The notes under the pieces: generated by a model
The model's database searches: none
What the model was told of the DNA's origin: nothing
What the model saw: the letters and a program-made list of their open reading frames with translations, nothing else
From: Oscillospiraceae bacterium
GTDB lineage: Bacteria > Bacillota > Clostridia > Oscillospirales > Oscillospiraceae
Assembly (NCBI GenBank): GCA_009777775.1
Contig: WRLE01000007.1
Location: 1-64,000 of the forward strand
Length of the DNA stretch: 64,000 bases
Reading direction: 5' to 3'
Part shown: in pieces, positions 17,279 to 26,500 of the stretch
How the letters are laid out: every line of letters starts with the position of its first letter
Position numbering within the stretch: the first letter of the stretch is position 1
Translations under genes and position numbers: made by a program

Positions 17279-18025
17279 CTAATCATAAGCTTTAGCGCAT
17301 AGTTTATACAGAGCATCGATAACATCGTTCCAGGTAACTTCTTCAGCATAACTATTCTTGCTTCTATATCTCCCCCACAAATCCATCATATTTTTGTCTT
17401 TTTCAAAGCTACTAATTATACTTTGCGCATCTGCAAGCTGTGCGATTGTACCACGATTATTCATCGTCTTGTAGAGTGCTGCTTTAAATACTTCCGAATC
17501 ATATATACAAATACTCGTCATTATATAGATATCATAAAAATCTCTCATTCGCGAGTTGAATACGCCAAGAGAAATGCATGTTTCAAACTTTTCTGCTAAA
17601 ATTGTTTCCAGATTGTATGCCATGATGCCAATGCTTCTATCTTCTAACATCAACGGATAAAAATATTCGATTTCTTTTGGGGTGATTTCATCTCCTGTAG
17701 TGATATCAACTTTAATTATTTGTCGCGTTTTTTCGAGGATTGCTCTGATAGATAAACGATATCCAGGATAATCTGCCAGTTCATGTATTTCTTCTATACC
17801 TAGAAGCGAAAGCTCAACATTATCATCTATTTTGATACTAATAATTTTCTCGAAAATGCTAGTTACTTCATTCATTGAGAGTGTATACCCCTTGACTGTA
17901 GTATCCATATCCATAGTACTGCGAGCTGCGATTCCAATCATTGAAGTTATAAGCATTCCACCTTTTAAGATAAAATGGCTCTTGAATTCAGAAACTGAAA
18001 GACGTTCTAAAACGCGTTCAAGCAT
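17279..18025 (-). CDS. AbiEii-type nucleotidyltransferase toxin, N-terminus cut off by a stop
   Basis: The open frame from ATG 18025 gives 248 residues with the AbiEii nucleotidyltransferase core: ILKGGMLITSMIG, then MDMDTTVKG carrying the metal-binding D-x-D, and the conserved ILAEKFETCISLGVFNSRMRDFYDIY. Homology continues upstream in the same frame to ATG 18112, which overlaps the antitoxin stop (ATGA), but TAA at 18092-18094 interrupts it at codon 7. From ATG 18025 the protein would lack about 29 N-terminal residues, and no ribosome site precedes it. The toxin is thus inactive, weakly expressed, or made by readthrough. AbiEii family members modify tRNA or other substrates and act in abortive infection. 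Confidence 0.75.
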   Translation of the reverse strand: MLERVLERLSVSEFKSHFILKGGMLITSMIGIAARSTMDMDTTVKGYTLSMNEVTSIFEKIISIKIDDNVELSLLGIEEIHELADYPGYRLSIRAILEKTRQIIKVDITTGDEITPKEIEYFYPLMLEDRSIGIMAYNLETILAEKFETCISLGVFNSRMRDFYDIYIMTSICIYDSEVFKAALYKTMNNRGTIAQLADAQSIISSFEKDKNMMDLWGRYRSKNSYAEEVTWNDVIDALYKLCAKAYD

Positions 18026-18112
18026 GAAGTTTCGTAGTAATATTTCTGCTTCTACATTATACGCTTTCGCTAAATTTCTTATTCTTGCCTTTTATTGGTT
18101 CGATGTATTCAT
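18026..18112 (-). pseudogene. Disrupted 5' end of the AbiEii gene
   Basis: ATG 18112 with GGAGGTG upstream is the native start, coupled by ATGA to abiEi. It reads MNTSNQ, then TAA (18092-18094), then KARIRNLAKAYNVEAEILLR, which continues straight into the downstream open frame. One base change (TAA from CAA, AAA or TTA) explains the break. Confidence 0.75.
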
Positions 18113-18711
18113 AACAACACCTCCAAGTAGCTTTGCAACAGCGTTGTTACTCTGAAAAGCGATGCCATCTGCATAAGGACATTTAGATTCTTTTCTTTAC
18201 ATTTCACATATCGTTTCATAGCATCTGTAACAACTGCTCCATCCATTCGGTTTCGGCTTCTCAAACAATCGCAAATGGTTCGTTCTAAATTGTAAGTTAA
18301 AACAGTATTGCCGAATATTGTTGAAAGATGCACCACACCGATTTCATGAAGTTCTCGCTTTACGGTAAATACAATAAATCCATCTTCATGCAACCGTTTT
18401 GCATTATACCCTGTCGGCACAGTCACAGAGTAGTTAGTGGGATCACGATCGGTCAAGTCATGTAGAAATAATGCCGTTTCATGGGAATATATTATCTTTT
18501 TACGTCGCAACTGTGAATTATACATTTTATCTACAAATTGATCAGGCTGTGCGTACACTCCAAAAGAGACTCGTTCTAGTTCTCCCGTATTTACGAGCAA
18601 GCGAAGACGTTCGTTGGAAACTCCAACCATGTTGGCTTCAGCAGTCGTAACGACTCTAGAATCATTATTTAGTATCGAAATTAATTCAATAGGCAATGGC
18701 ATAATCTCCAC
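18109..18711 (-). CDS. AbiEi-family antitoxin/transcriptional repressor
   Basis: The 200-residue product has an N-terminal winged helix (VVTTAEANMVGVSNERLRLLVNTGELERVSFGVYAQP in pieces) typical of AbiEi_4, and a C-terminal antitoxin domain with IYSHETALFLHDLTDRDP, HLSTIFGNTVLTYNLERTICDCLRSRNRMD. AbiEi proteins block the AbiEii toxin and repress their own operon by binding inverted repeats at the promoter. Such repeats are present just upstream. It overlaps the toxin start by 4 bp. TGGAG lies before the start. Confidence 0.85.
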   Translation of the reverse strand: MEIMPLPIELISILNNDSRVVTTAEANMVGVSNERLRLLVNTGELERVSFGVYAQPDQFVDKMYNSQLRRKKIIYSHETALFLHDLTDRDPTNYSVTVPTGYNAKRLHEDGFIVFTVKRELHEIGVVHLSTIFGNTVLTYNLERTICDCLRSRNRMDGAVVTDAMKRYVKCKEKNLNVLMQMASLFRVTTLLQSYLEVLL

Positions 18712-18735
18712 CCCTCATTTGATATTCATGATTTA

Positions 18736-18789
18736 ACTATATCACACACTAGCACAAATATCAAGCACCAATTTGATATTTGTGCTAGT
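18736..18789 (-). promoter_or_regulatory. abiE promoter with 17-bp inverted-repeat operator
   Basis: On the minus strand TTGATA (plus 18759-18764) and TATAGT (plus 18736-18741) are spaced 17 bp. Perfect arms (18748-18764 and 18773-18789, core CTAGCACAAATATCAA) with an 8-nt loop cover the -35 box. Partial copies of the half-site occur at 18719-18730 and 18799-18818. This matches the known AbiEi autorepression design. Confidence 0.75.
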
Positions 18790-18843
18790 ATCATCTATAT
18801 TACTAGCATAAATATCACGTTTATTCTAAAACCACTATCACCC

Positions 18844-18872
18844 TTGAACACTCACCGTGGTTGCTATATAAT
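18844..18872 (+). promoter_or_regulatory. Promoter of the helicase remnant
   Basis: TTGAAC (18844-18849) and TATAAT (18867-18872) with a 17-bp spacer precede the ATG at 18894. Confidence 0.55.
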
Positions 18873-18893
18873 ACTCATATAGCGGGGTGAAAC

Positions 18894-19013
18894 ATGGAAA
18901 TATTCGACAATGTAAGCAAAACAGTCATAGACGATCTGATGAATAAAAATAAATTCATACCACAGAAAACTAATACTCACGGAACATTCTTGCTATATTT
19001 ACGTCTTTATTAG
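18894..19013 (+). pseudogene. N-terminal remnant of a SNF2/DEAD-type helicase
   Basis: A 39-codon frame with a promoter and ribosome site (GGGGTGA) encodes MEIFDNVSKTVIDDL, which resembles the first residues of large SNF2-type or phospholipase D-like helicases of Firmicutes (xIFDNxxKTVxDDL). After about 20 codons the resemblance ends. It is probably a deletion remnant of another defence gene. Identification is by a short N-terminal motif only. Confidence 0.4.
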
Positions 19014-19123
19014 TATAGCAATGACTATTAAAACATATAGTCTATCATTTCCGATATAATAATTGATGAAATATGAATCTTTGCTATTCTCGAGAGAAAA
19101 TGCTAACTAGAAGGTGAATATGT

Positions 19124-19573
19124 ATGAAAAATAATCATAATTATGCTTACATGGTTTTGGTAAGTGCAGGGACTATTCTAGCCGGAGGTTTGATTATGGT
19201 AGCAAACGGTGAGGTACACCCTGTTGGTTCATTTATAATGTTATTAGGTGCTGCTTTGTCTCTGCTCACTGGTGTGGTATTGGCAGTTAAAGAAATTAAA
19301 GTAATGCGTTCTGACAACCAAAAAAGGCTATCAATATTCTTTATTACAAGTTATATAGCATCAGTGGTGATTGCGCTCTGCGGTTATTTCTTCATACTAT
19401 ACATTAGCTCCAGCTACAGCACATATGATGGTTGGGACGCTCTTGGTTTCTTAATACTTGGTGTATTCATAATAGCTTCTGGTGTGTTTTTCAACGTTGT
19501 ATTATCTGTTTCCCTTGCTATTCGTAGAATCAAAAATGATAAAGGACGAAGTGCATCAATCACCTCGCCCTAA
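19124..19573 (+). CDS. Small membrane protein, unknown
   Basis: The 149-residue product has four hydrophobic segments (about 9-27, 33-54, 73-93 and 106-130), arranged as two hairpins with a charged Lys-rich loop between, and a basic C-terminal tail. I do not recognise the family. AAGGTGA precedes ATG by 7 nt. It stands alone between the decayed defence genes and argS, with a heptamer repeat array shortly downstream. Confidence 0.65.
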   Translation: MKNNHNYAYMVLVSAGTILAGGLIMVANGEVHPVGSFIMLLGAALSLLTGVVLAVKEIKVMRSDNQKRLSIFFITSYIASVVIALCGYFFILYISSSYSTYDGWDALGFLILGVFIIASGVFFNVVLSVSLAIRRIKNDKGRSASITSP

Positions 19574-19658
19574 AATGTAACATATCAAAATGCAAACACA
19601 TATTGATGTATCCGTATCCTTTGCGCTATATAACATATAAACACAGTTTTAACGCCAA

Positions 19659-19697
19659 ACTCCTCACTCCTCACTCCTAACTCCTAATTCCTAATTC
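19659..19697. repeat. Heptanucleotide tandem array 3' of argS
   Basis: Five and a half 7-bp units in register (ACTCCTC x2, ACTCCTA x2, ATTCCTA, ATTC) end four bases from the argS stop codon. On the argS mRNA strand the unit reads TAGGAGT/TAGGAAT, so each unit carries a stop triplet and a Shine-Dalgarno-like core. Confidence 0.85.
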
Positions 19698-19701
19698 AAG
19701 T

Positions 19702-21393
19702 TTACATTCTGTCTGGAGCTGTTATGCCTAGTAGCTCTAGGCAGTTTTTTATAACTGCACGAGTCGTGTCGGCTAGTTTTAGTCTTGCTAGAAGTAGGCT
19801 TTCTTCTTCGCCCCTTATTGTGCAGCTGTCGTAGAATTTATGAAATCTGGCAGCTAGTTCAACAACATATTTGTTAATCCTAGACGGGTCGTAATCACGA
19901 GCCGCCATTTTTATTTCTTCGGGAAGCAGTGAAATTTGCTTAATCAAATCAAGCTCAGCTTCGCTAGCTAAAAGCGACACGTCAATATCAATTAGCTCTG
20001 GTACTTTATAGCCTTCTCCCTCTAGAGCCTTTAACAAAGTGCATATTCGAGCATGGGCGTATTGTACATAATATACTGGATTTTCTCTATCCTGCCTCAC
20101 GGCGAGTCCAAGGTCGAACTCAATATGGCTGTCGGGTTTTGCATTGAAGAAGAAGCGGCAGGCATCGACTGATATTTCATCCAACAAATCATTGAGGGTG
20201 AGTGCTTTTCCTGTTCGTTTTGAAACCTTTACCGTTTCTCCGTCTCTTACCAGTCGCACCATTTGCATTATGAGAAAGTCGATTTTGCATTTACTTTCTC
20301 CAAGGGCATCTGCTTCCATGGTTTTTCCCATTCTTATGGAGTGACCATGGTGGTCAGCACCCCAGACATCAATGATGATATCGAAGCCCCGTTCTCGCTT
20401 GTTTATATGGTATGCTATATCGCTGGCGTAGTAAGTATAAAAACCGCTCCCCCGAAGCAAAACTTCGTCTTTATCAGCACCTAACTCCGTATTTTTTAGC
20501 CATTTGGCACCGTCTTTTTCATACATAAGTCCTATTTTTTCAAGAAGCTCGACAGTTTTTTGAACTTCGCCACTTTCATATAGGCTACTCTCAGGAAACC
20601 ACTCATCGAAATGTATGCGATAGCGTTCCAGATGCTCTTTCATAAGGGCTATGTTTCGTGGTAGACCAAATGCTATACATTTTTCCACCCGTTCTTCTTC
20701 TGGCAGATCTTTAAGGCTATCTCCTTCGACATCGTATATTAGCTTCGCAAGATCGATGATGTCTTCACCATGATAGCCATCTTCTGGAAATGGGTAATTC
20801 CCTTTTCCAAGACATATCTCCATATACCTGGCATCTATGGACTTTCCGAATAATTCCACTTGATTTCCAGTATCGTTGATATAAAACTCTCGCCAAACAT
20901 CGTAGCCGGCTCTATCTAGTACTGATGCCAGAGTATCGCCAAGCACTCCACCCCTTGCGTTTCCAATGGTCATGGGTCCTGTTGGGTTTGCTGAAACGAA
21001 CTCTACCATTACCTTTTTACCGGCTCCAATGTCGGAAGATCCGTAGCTATCACCCATTTTTTCCACAGCTTCTAGGACATCTGTGTACCACGAATCCGAT
21101 AAGGTGAAGTTAATAAAGCCTGCTCCTGCTATGGAAACAGATTTAACATAGGTTCCTTCCAGCGCTATGTTGTCAACAATAGCTTGCGCAATGGGCATCG
21201 GTGCGGTTTTTAACACTTTCGCCATCACCATTGCATGGGTGGAAGCATAATCACCATGGCTGGATTCTCGAGGAATTTCCACTGTCCCAGAAAGCTCCGC
21301 ATCAGCTGGATATAACCCATCTGCCAGCAAGCGAGCCCAAGCTGCCTGCACAACAGCCTCAACTTCCCTCTTAGCTCCATCCACTAGATTCAT
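19702..21393 (-). CDS. argS: Arginyl-tRNA synthetase
   Basis: The 563-residue class I synthetase has an N-terminal Add1 domain, the HIGH-region signature ANPTGPMTIGNARGG (with IGN in place of HxGH, normal for ArgRS), a KMSKS-like VKVSKRTGKALTLNDLLDEI, and the helical DALR anticodon domain at the C-terminus (YVVELAARFHKFYDSC). It charges tRNA-Arg with arginine in the cytoplasm. The DUF1934 gene upstream is separated by 535 bp of repeats, although the pair ywiB-argS is adjacent in Bacillus too. The start ATG 21393 lies 12 nt after AAGGATG. Confidence 0.95.
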   Translation of the reverse strand: MNLVDGAKREVEAVVQAAWARLLADGLYPADAELSGTVEIPRESSHGDYASTHAMVMAKVLKTAPMPIAQAIVDNIALEGTYVKSVSIAGAGFINFTLSDSWYTDVLEAVEKMGDSYGSSDIGAGKKVMVEFVSANPTGPMTIGNARGGVLGDTLASVLDRAGYDVWREFYINDTGNQVELFGKSIDARYMEICLGKGNYPFPEDGYHGEDIIDLAKLIYDVEGDSLKDLPEEERVEKCIAFGLPRNIALMKEHLERYRIHFDEWFPESSLYESGEVQKTVELLEKIGLMYEKDGAKWLKNTELGADKDEVLLRGSGFYTYYASDIAYHINKRERGFDIIIDVWGADHHGHSIRMGKTMEADALGESKCKIDFLIMQMVRLVRDGETVKVSKRTGKALTLNDLLDEISVDACRFFFNAKPDSHIEFDLGLAVRQDRENPVYYVQYAHARICTLLKALEGEGYKVPELIDIDVSLLASEAELDLIKQISLLPEEIKMAARDYDPSRINKYVVELAARFHKFYDSCTIRGEEESLLLARLKLADTTRAVIKNCLELLGITAPDRM

Positions 21394-21431
21394 TATACAT
21401 TCATCCTTCCAAAGTAGTTTTCACGGGTAGA

Positions 21432-21921
21432 GTAGCCCGTTGTTCATTATTCATGGTTCATCGATAATTATTCATTACTCATTGTTCCCGAAGCGGCGCG
21501 TCAAGGATGCCGCGCCCTACGAATATCGTTCATTGTTCAACTGAGATTCTTCGCTCGCAAGCTCACTCAGAATGACACGGTTGGAGTACCTCGTTATTCA
21601 GTGTTTATTGGTAATTATTTGTTATTCATTACTCATGGTTTCCGAGGCGGCGCGTCAGGGATGCCTCGCCCTACGAATATTGTTTATTGTTCAACTGAGA
21701 TTCTTCGCTCGCAACTCACTCAGAATGACACGGTTGGAGTACCTCGTTATTCATTATTCATTATTCATTGTTCATGGTTCATGGTTCATGGTTCATGGTT
21801 CATGGTTTCCGAAGCGGCGCGTCAGGGATGCCGCGCCCTACGAATATCGTTCATTGTTTTACTGAGATTCTTCGCTCGCAAGCTCACTTAGAATGACACG
21901 GTTGGAGTATCCAATTATTCA
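21432..21921. repeat. Three copies of a ~150-bp composite repeat
   Basis: The 535-bp gap between argS and the DUF1934 gene holds three head-to-tail copies with cores at about 21491, 21645 and 21812. Each has a variable TTCATTA/TTCATGG heptamer run, a GC-rich hairpin (GCGGCGCGTCAGGGATGCCG with the loop TCAGGGATGC), CCTACGAATAT, and then ACTGAGATTCTTCGCTCGCA...GAATGACACGGTTGGAGTA. The third copy carries eight heptamers at 21750-21805. No gene is supported here; open frames across it are by-products of the repeat. Confidence 0.88.
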
Positions 21922-21928
21922 TTGTTAA

Positions 21929-22372
21929 TCAAACCGAAAGTTGTCTGATGTCTATCCTAAATAGGTTTTGGCTTACGGCTACGTTGTCTACTTGCAAATC
22001 GTAGCGTATTTCCAAACAACCGCCGTCGTCTGCTAGGATTTTTGTTATGCTATGGGTATCGATTCCCATGGTGATGGAGCCATATGGTGTATTGTGTAAA
22101 AAGTAATGCTTTGCATCTTCAGAAAAGACCATATCTCCATTGCTCCCATCGCCGCGGGTGAGAACAACCCTATCAGGTTCCACATTAAATGTAGTCATCA
22201 ATCCATCAAGACCGGTGAGTTCGCTTTCAATATAGCAAAACGTATAGATACCGTCTTCTTGAATGTACTCACCATCTGTCATTAATTCAAATCCCACATT
22301 ATCATCGTCAGGTTTGATAGGGGTTCCTTTTATTGAAATTGCTACCTTTTTCATATCATATCTGTTTGTCAT
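21929..22372 (-). CDS. DUF1934 (YwiB-like) protein
   Basis: This 147-residue protein matches DUF1934: a calycin-like barrel with VAISIKGTP near the N-terminus, a central TTFNVEPDRVVLTRGD segment and the C-terminal GGCLEIRYDLQVDNVAVSQNLFRIDI. In Bacillus ywiB lies next to argS, as here. Function is unknown. It is 13 bp downstream of murI on the same strand and likely cotranscribed with it. Confidence 0.8.
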   Translation of the reverse strand: MTNRYDMKKVAISIKGTPIKPDDDNVGFELMTDGEYIQEDGIYTFCYIESELTGLDGLMTTFNVEPDRVVLTRGDGSNGDMVFSEDAKHYFLHNTPYGSITMGIDTHSITKILADDGGCLEIRYDLQVDNVAVSQNLFRIDIRQLSV

Positions 22373-22385
22373 TTTATTAATTCCT

Positions 22386-23195
22386 TTATTCTAAAACAAT
22401 TTGCTCTACCATCCCATAAATATTCGATTCTAAATAGCGGGAGGCAAAATCCGAAAAGCCTTCTGTGCTGTCCGTTACGAAATACTTTATAGTTCCTTTA
22501 ATCTTTTCGTATGAGAGCATGTTTTTCTTAAGTAAATCATCTGCAACCAGTTTTGCGGTTTGAGCTCCGGAATCTATCAGCTCCACATTTTCTCCCATGA
22601 TTTTCGAAATAACATCACGAAGCAATGGATAATGGGTACAGCCCAATATTAGTGTATCTGCTCCCGATTGGCGTATTGGGAGTAAATAATCTTCAGCAAT
22701 GGCAAGGGCTGCGACATCATCGGAAGCATATCTACCATTTTCCACCAAGGGAACAAACAAGGGGCAGGCTTCGGAAAACACAGCAATTTCGGATTTTCTT
22801 GATTTGATAGCGATTTCATATGCTCCGCTTTTAATAGTCGCCGCTGTACCAATCACTCCGATTTTATTATTTTTTGTCGTAGCAATTGCCGTTTCCACGG
22901 GAGCACTGACCACTTCGTATATGGGGATGTCGTATGAACGCTCTAAGATCTCATATGCACAAGTACTGGCGGTATTACAGGCTATCACCATTGTCTTTAT
23001 ATCGAAACTGGATAGAAACTCTGCTGCTTGACAAGTGTACTTAATGATTGTCTCCCTAGATCGAGAGCCATATGGAACTCGCCCTGTATCACCAAGGTAT
23101 ATTATATCTTCTCCCGGCAAAAGCTCCATTAAGCGTTTAACCGTGGTCAATCCGCCTAAGCCGGAATCGAAGACTCCGATTGCCCGTTCGTCCAT
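22386..23195 (-). CDS. murI: Glutamate racemase
   Basis: I start at ATG 23195 (AAGG upstream); a longer frame from TTG 23228 would include the ribosome site. The 269-residue protein has GVFDSGLGGLTTVK, the first catalytic Cys in VIACNTAST and the second in LILGCTHYPLL, the paired cysteines of MurI. It converts L- to D-glutamate for peptidoglycan. The DUF1934 gene follows 13 bp downstream. Confidence 0.95.
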   Translation of the reverse strand: MDERAIGVFDSGLGGLTTVKRLMELLPGEDIIYLGDTGRVPYGSRSRETIIKYTCQAAEFLSSFDIKTMVIACNTASTCAYEILERSYDIPIYEVVSAPVETAIATTKNNKIGVIGTAATIKSGAYEIAIKSRKSEIAVFSEACPLFVPLVENGRYASDDVAALAIAEDYLLPIRQSGADTLILGCTHYPLLRDVISKIMGENVELIDSGAQTAKLVADDLLKKNMLSYEKIKGTIKYFVTDSTEGFSDFASRYLESNIYGMVEQIVLE

Positions 23196-23364
23196 TGCCC
23201 TTACCTTCTTTTTAATTATTATGCGCAAGCTGAAATTATGTTGTTAGGTATCCTAGCATAAACGATGAAGAAAAGCAACATAAAACAGCTCTAGGTAAAA
23301 CATTTAACAATATGGTTACAGTTCTATTGTATAAAAGCTAGCAACTCACACCAACAAGCTATAG

Positions 23365-23423
23365 TATGAAGCAATCCAGTCTCAAACCTAGCGGTAGGAT
23401 TATAGAGACTGGATTACTTCATA
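23365..23423. repeat. 19-bp inverted repeat between murI and the SLH gene
   Basis: Arms at 23365-23383 and 23405-23423 (core AATCCAGTCTC / GAGACTGGATT) pair over 19 bp with one G-T mismatch and a 21-nt loop. It lies in the 312-bp gap between the upstream end of murI and the 3' end of the SLH protein gene. No U-run follows on the minus strand; it could act as a terminator-like barrier for the SLH transcript or be a repeat element. Confidence 0.7.
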
Positions 23424-23507
23424 TTGAAAGAGGTGAACACGCATTAATTAAAAGGGTAATTCATCATTTTCAGACTTGACATCGATTGTCATCGAAAATA
23501 CTTGTAT

Positions 23508-26500
23508 TTATGGGGTTTCGGGTCCAACTATATAGGGGCTTGATACCCATTTGGATACGTCAGGTATAGATACATTTTCAAATAATAAGTCTGCTGTAAT
23601 GGTTACCACATCATCTTCCACAAGCCCAACAACCTTCACGGAATTACCGGTTTCCACATTACTACCTGTGTCAAATTCGGCTCCTGGTGATTCTGTTGAA
23701 CTACATTTCCACTCCACTGAGTAACCCATAGCAGCCAGTTCCGTATTTGCCCAGCTGAACACAGCTTCTTGATTTTCGGAAAGCTCATTTGGCGCATTAA
23801 TGTTTAATGTTGGCCATGTTGTCGTAATGACCATTTCATGTTGCCCCACAAGCTCTCCGCCAGAATCTCTGACCTCAACTGCTATTCTTGTTGCACCAAC
23901 ATCAACTGCCTCAATCTGGCAGCTCCAGCTTTTGTCGTATCCAGCAGAAATTTCAATGGAATTTCCGCTTATCACACGCCAATCTATGGTGTGTCCTGTG
24001 GTGTTTGTGAATGATGTGCTTAGATTTTGTGTTTCTCCTGGGTAGAATGTGGTATTTGGCGGCAAAATATGGACAATTGCGTTTTTCACCGTTACCGATA
24101 CATTAGCCCTTGCATAACCGAGGTAATGGGTGTTGGGGTTGTAATGACCCACGTTCCATATCATTGCACCTTGTATCGTTGCAGTAGCTTCTGAACCTGT
24201 AATCGTTCCAGCTGCTGTAATAACAGCATTTTGCGTTGTCGAGCTTGCTGCATCCACCCAAGCAACTGTTCCTGATGTTGGACTCCATATATATGATGAC
24301 GGTCCCACAGGTGGCGCATTTGCAGCAACTGGTGTAATTGTGGTTGGCGGAGCTTGGGAGCCTAGGTTCAACTCTATCGTCCTTTGGGAGAGGTTCACAG
24401 CCACAACCCTAACATTAATTGTATGCTCGATGCTTCCCGAACTGGTGGGTACAGTCGCCTTAATGACATAATTCCCTGCTGACCTACCGCTCATTGTGTA
24501 GCTGTTCCCTGTTACCACAGTTTCTGAATTGTCGATTCTCCAAGTAACTACTGGAGCTGTGCTATTCGTTGCAGCAGTCGCAGTTGCAGAAAGTGTCAGC
24601 GACTCGTTTTCACCTACTATTAAAGTATATGTGCTTGTTCTGCTGGCAGAAATCTGGTTAGTGGCAATAAGGGGTGTAGCGGCTATGGTAATGGGAGCCG
24701 GTGCTGCGGGATATGTTATTTGCAAGCTTGTGGCTATGCCTCCAGCTGCGACATTAACAGGTAATGTATAGCTTTTTCCACTTAGAGTGCCTGTAACAAC
24801 AAGGTTTACAGCACCTACTGATACGCCTGTTAATATATAACTATTCGCTCCAGAACCATCTGCCACTGTCATTCTATTTGTATTTGATGATGTGACTGTA
24901 TATGGTTCGTTGTATGCATTGCCCGAAACCAATGATGTATATGTGAGATTTAGGGTAACAGTTTGTGTAGAGCCCACGCCTATTCCTGGCACTTGTATCG
25001 TTGCTGGATTCCCTGTAACGGGGCTCGCCGTTACAGCGGTGATGAATCTAACCTGACCAAGCATATAGGTCATATATGTCCTATACGATCCCGAGTTTGT
25101 CGTCGCATAACCAGCACCAAATAATGTATTATCTCTGGACAATATATCGTTTCTCCAATTGCTCTCTGTGACAATTTGAGATAGGAATCCAAAGGCATCG
25201 TTTTCTCCTCCCATGGCATTACCACCACCATAACGGGGGCGATTGCCAGAGGTATAGAAACCTGCATTCTCGGCACGGTTTGATAGGGAGTTGCTACCTG
25301 TGCCGTTACTTGGTGCGTTGCCTCTGAGCCATTCGCTGTGGGTTCTCGATGAGTTACGTAACCTATCTGACCATTCAAGGGCAGCTCTACCATTTCTAAT
25401 ACGGTAAGCATTCACCAATTCAAAAAGAAGCTCCTCCTGTCCGTCTGTGGATAAGGTTCTTCTCGTTCCTATATCAGAATTGCTTTCATATAGCATAATT
25501 GCATATTGTGAAGATACATCGTTAAAGGAAACAGCGGTCACATTGCTAACCACATTTGCAGCATCAATGGTGATGACCGTTCCAGCATCGTTTCTCAGTT
25601 GATTTGCAACATTAGATGCCATGGAGTATACAGCCACAGCACGGTTGCCAACAAAGGCAACGGCTATGAAGCCTTCGTAGTTGTTATGGTATAACTGCCA
25701 GGTTTCAGCATTGCTTGTTTGTATTGTTTTTCTCACCGTACCAAGCACCTGGGTGACCCGTGAAGAGGATGTACCCAGTTCTATTCCATGAAGCCTGGCA
25801 CCTCTATTATATGAAGGATTGATAATAGTGAGGTCAAAAGTCTTCGTCCGTGTGGCAGAGCCATTTCCAATGGTGGCTGTCAAAGTAGCGTTGCGAATTT
25901 CGTTATTATTGGGAACATTCACAAAACCTGCTGTGGTCACCACATTGGCATTGCTGGTTCTCCAAGTAACTGGAAGATCCATTATTTTATCGACTAAACC
26001 TATTCGTCCTGTGACATTTCCAGGTCCATCACCTTCGTTATAATAGATAATATCCAGCGCATTATAGGCATTTTCCATCAATAGCTGATCGCCGGATAGT
26101 AAGGACGTTCTTATGGTATATTCCACAGTTCTTGTAACATTATTGAGAGTTATAGTTGCTGTCAATGTTACATTTCGAGCATTGTTTCCAACCCTGACCA
26201 CGCCTATCCTTCCCACTTCTGTTTCGGCGTTGTTGTATATGATACCGCCTATAGAAATGATGCCAGTATCGCTGCTGGACCAAGATATGACAGCTCCACC
26301 AGAACCTCGTGTGGGTAGTTGAATATTCCTTGTAACGCCATATTCGTTATCACCAAAAGCAAAACCAATTCCCAAGCGGTCTTCTGTTACATCTAAATGG
26401 TTCGCTGTTGTCCGCCTTTGAGCAAGGATTCCATCGATGCGTTTGAAGCTGCGAATAATAATGGCTACACATTCCTCAGATGTAATGGAGTTTCTGGGTG

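Noticed and set aside
21572-21891. Small overlapping genes in the argS upstream repeats
   Set aside because: The two frames arise from the tandem repeat, start without ribosome sites and encode the repeat itself.
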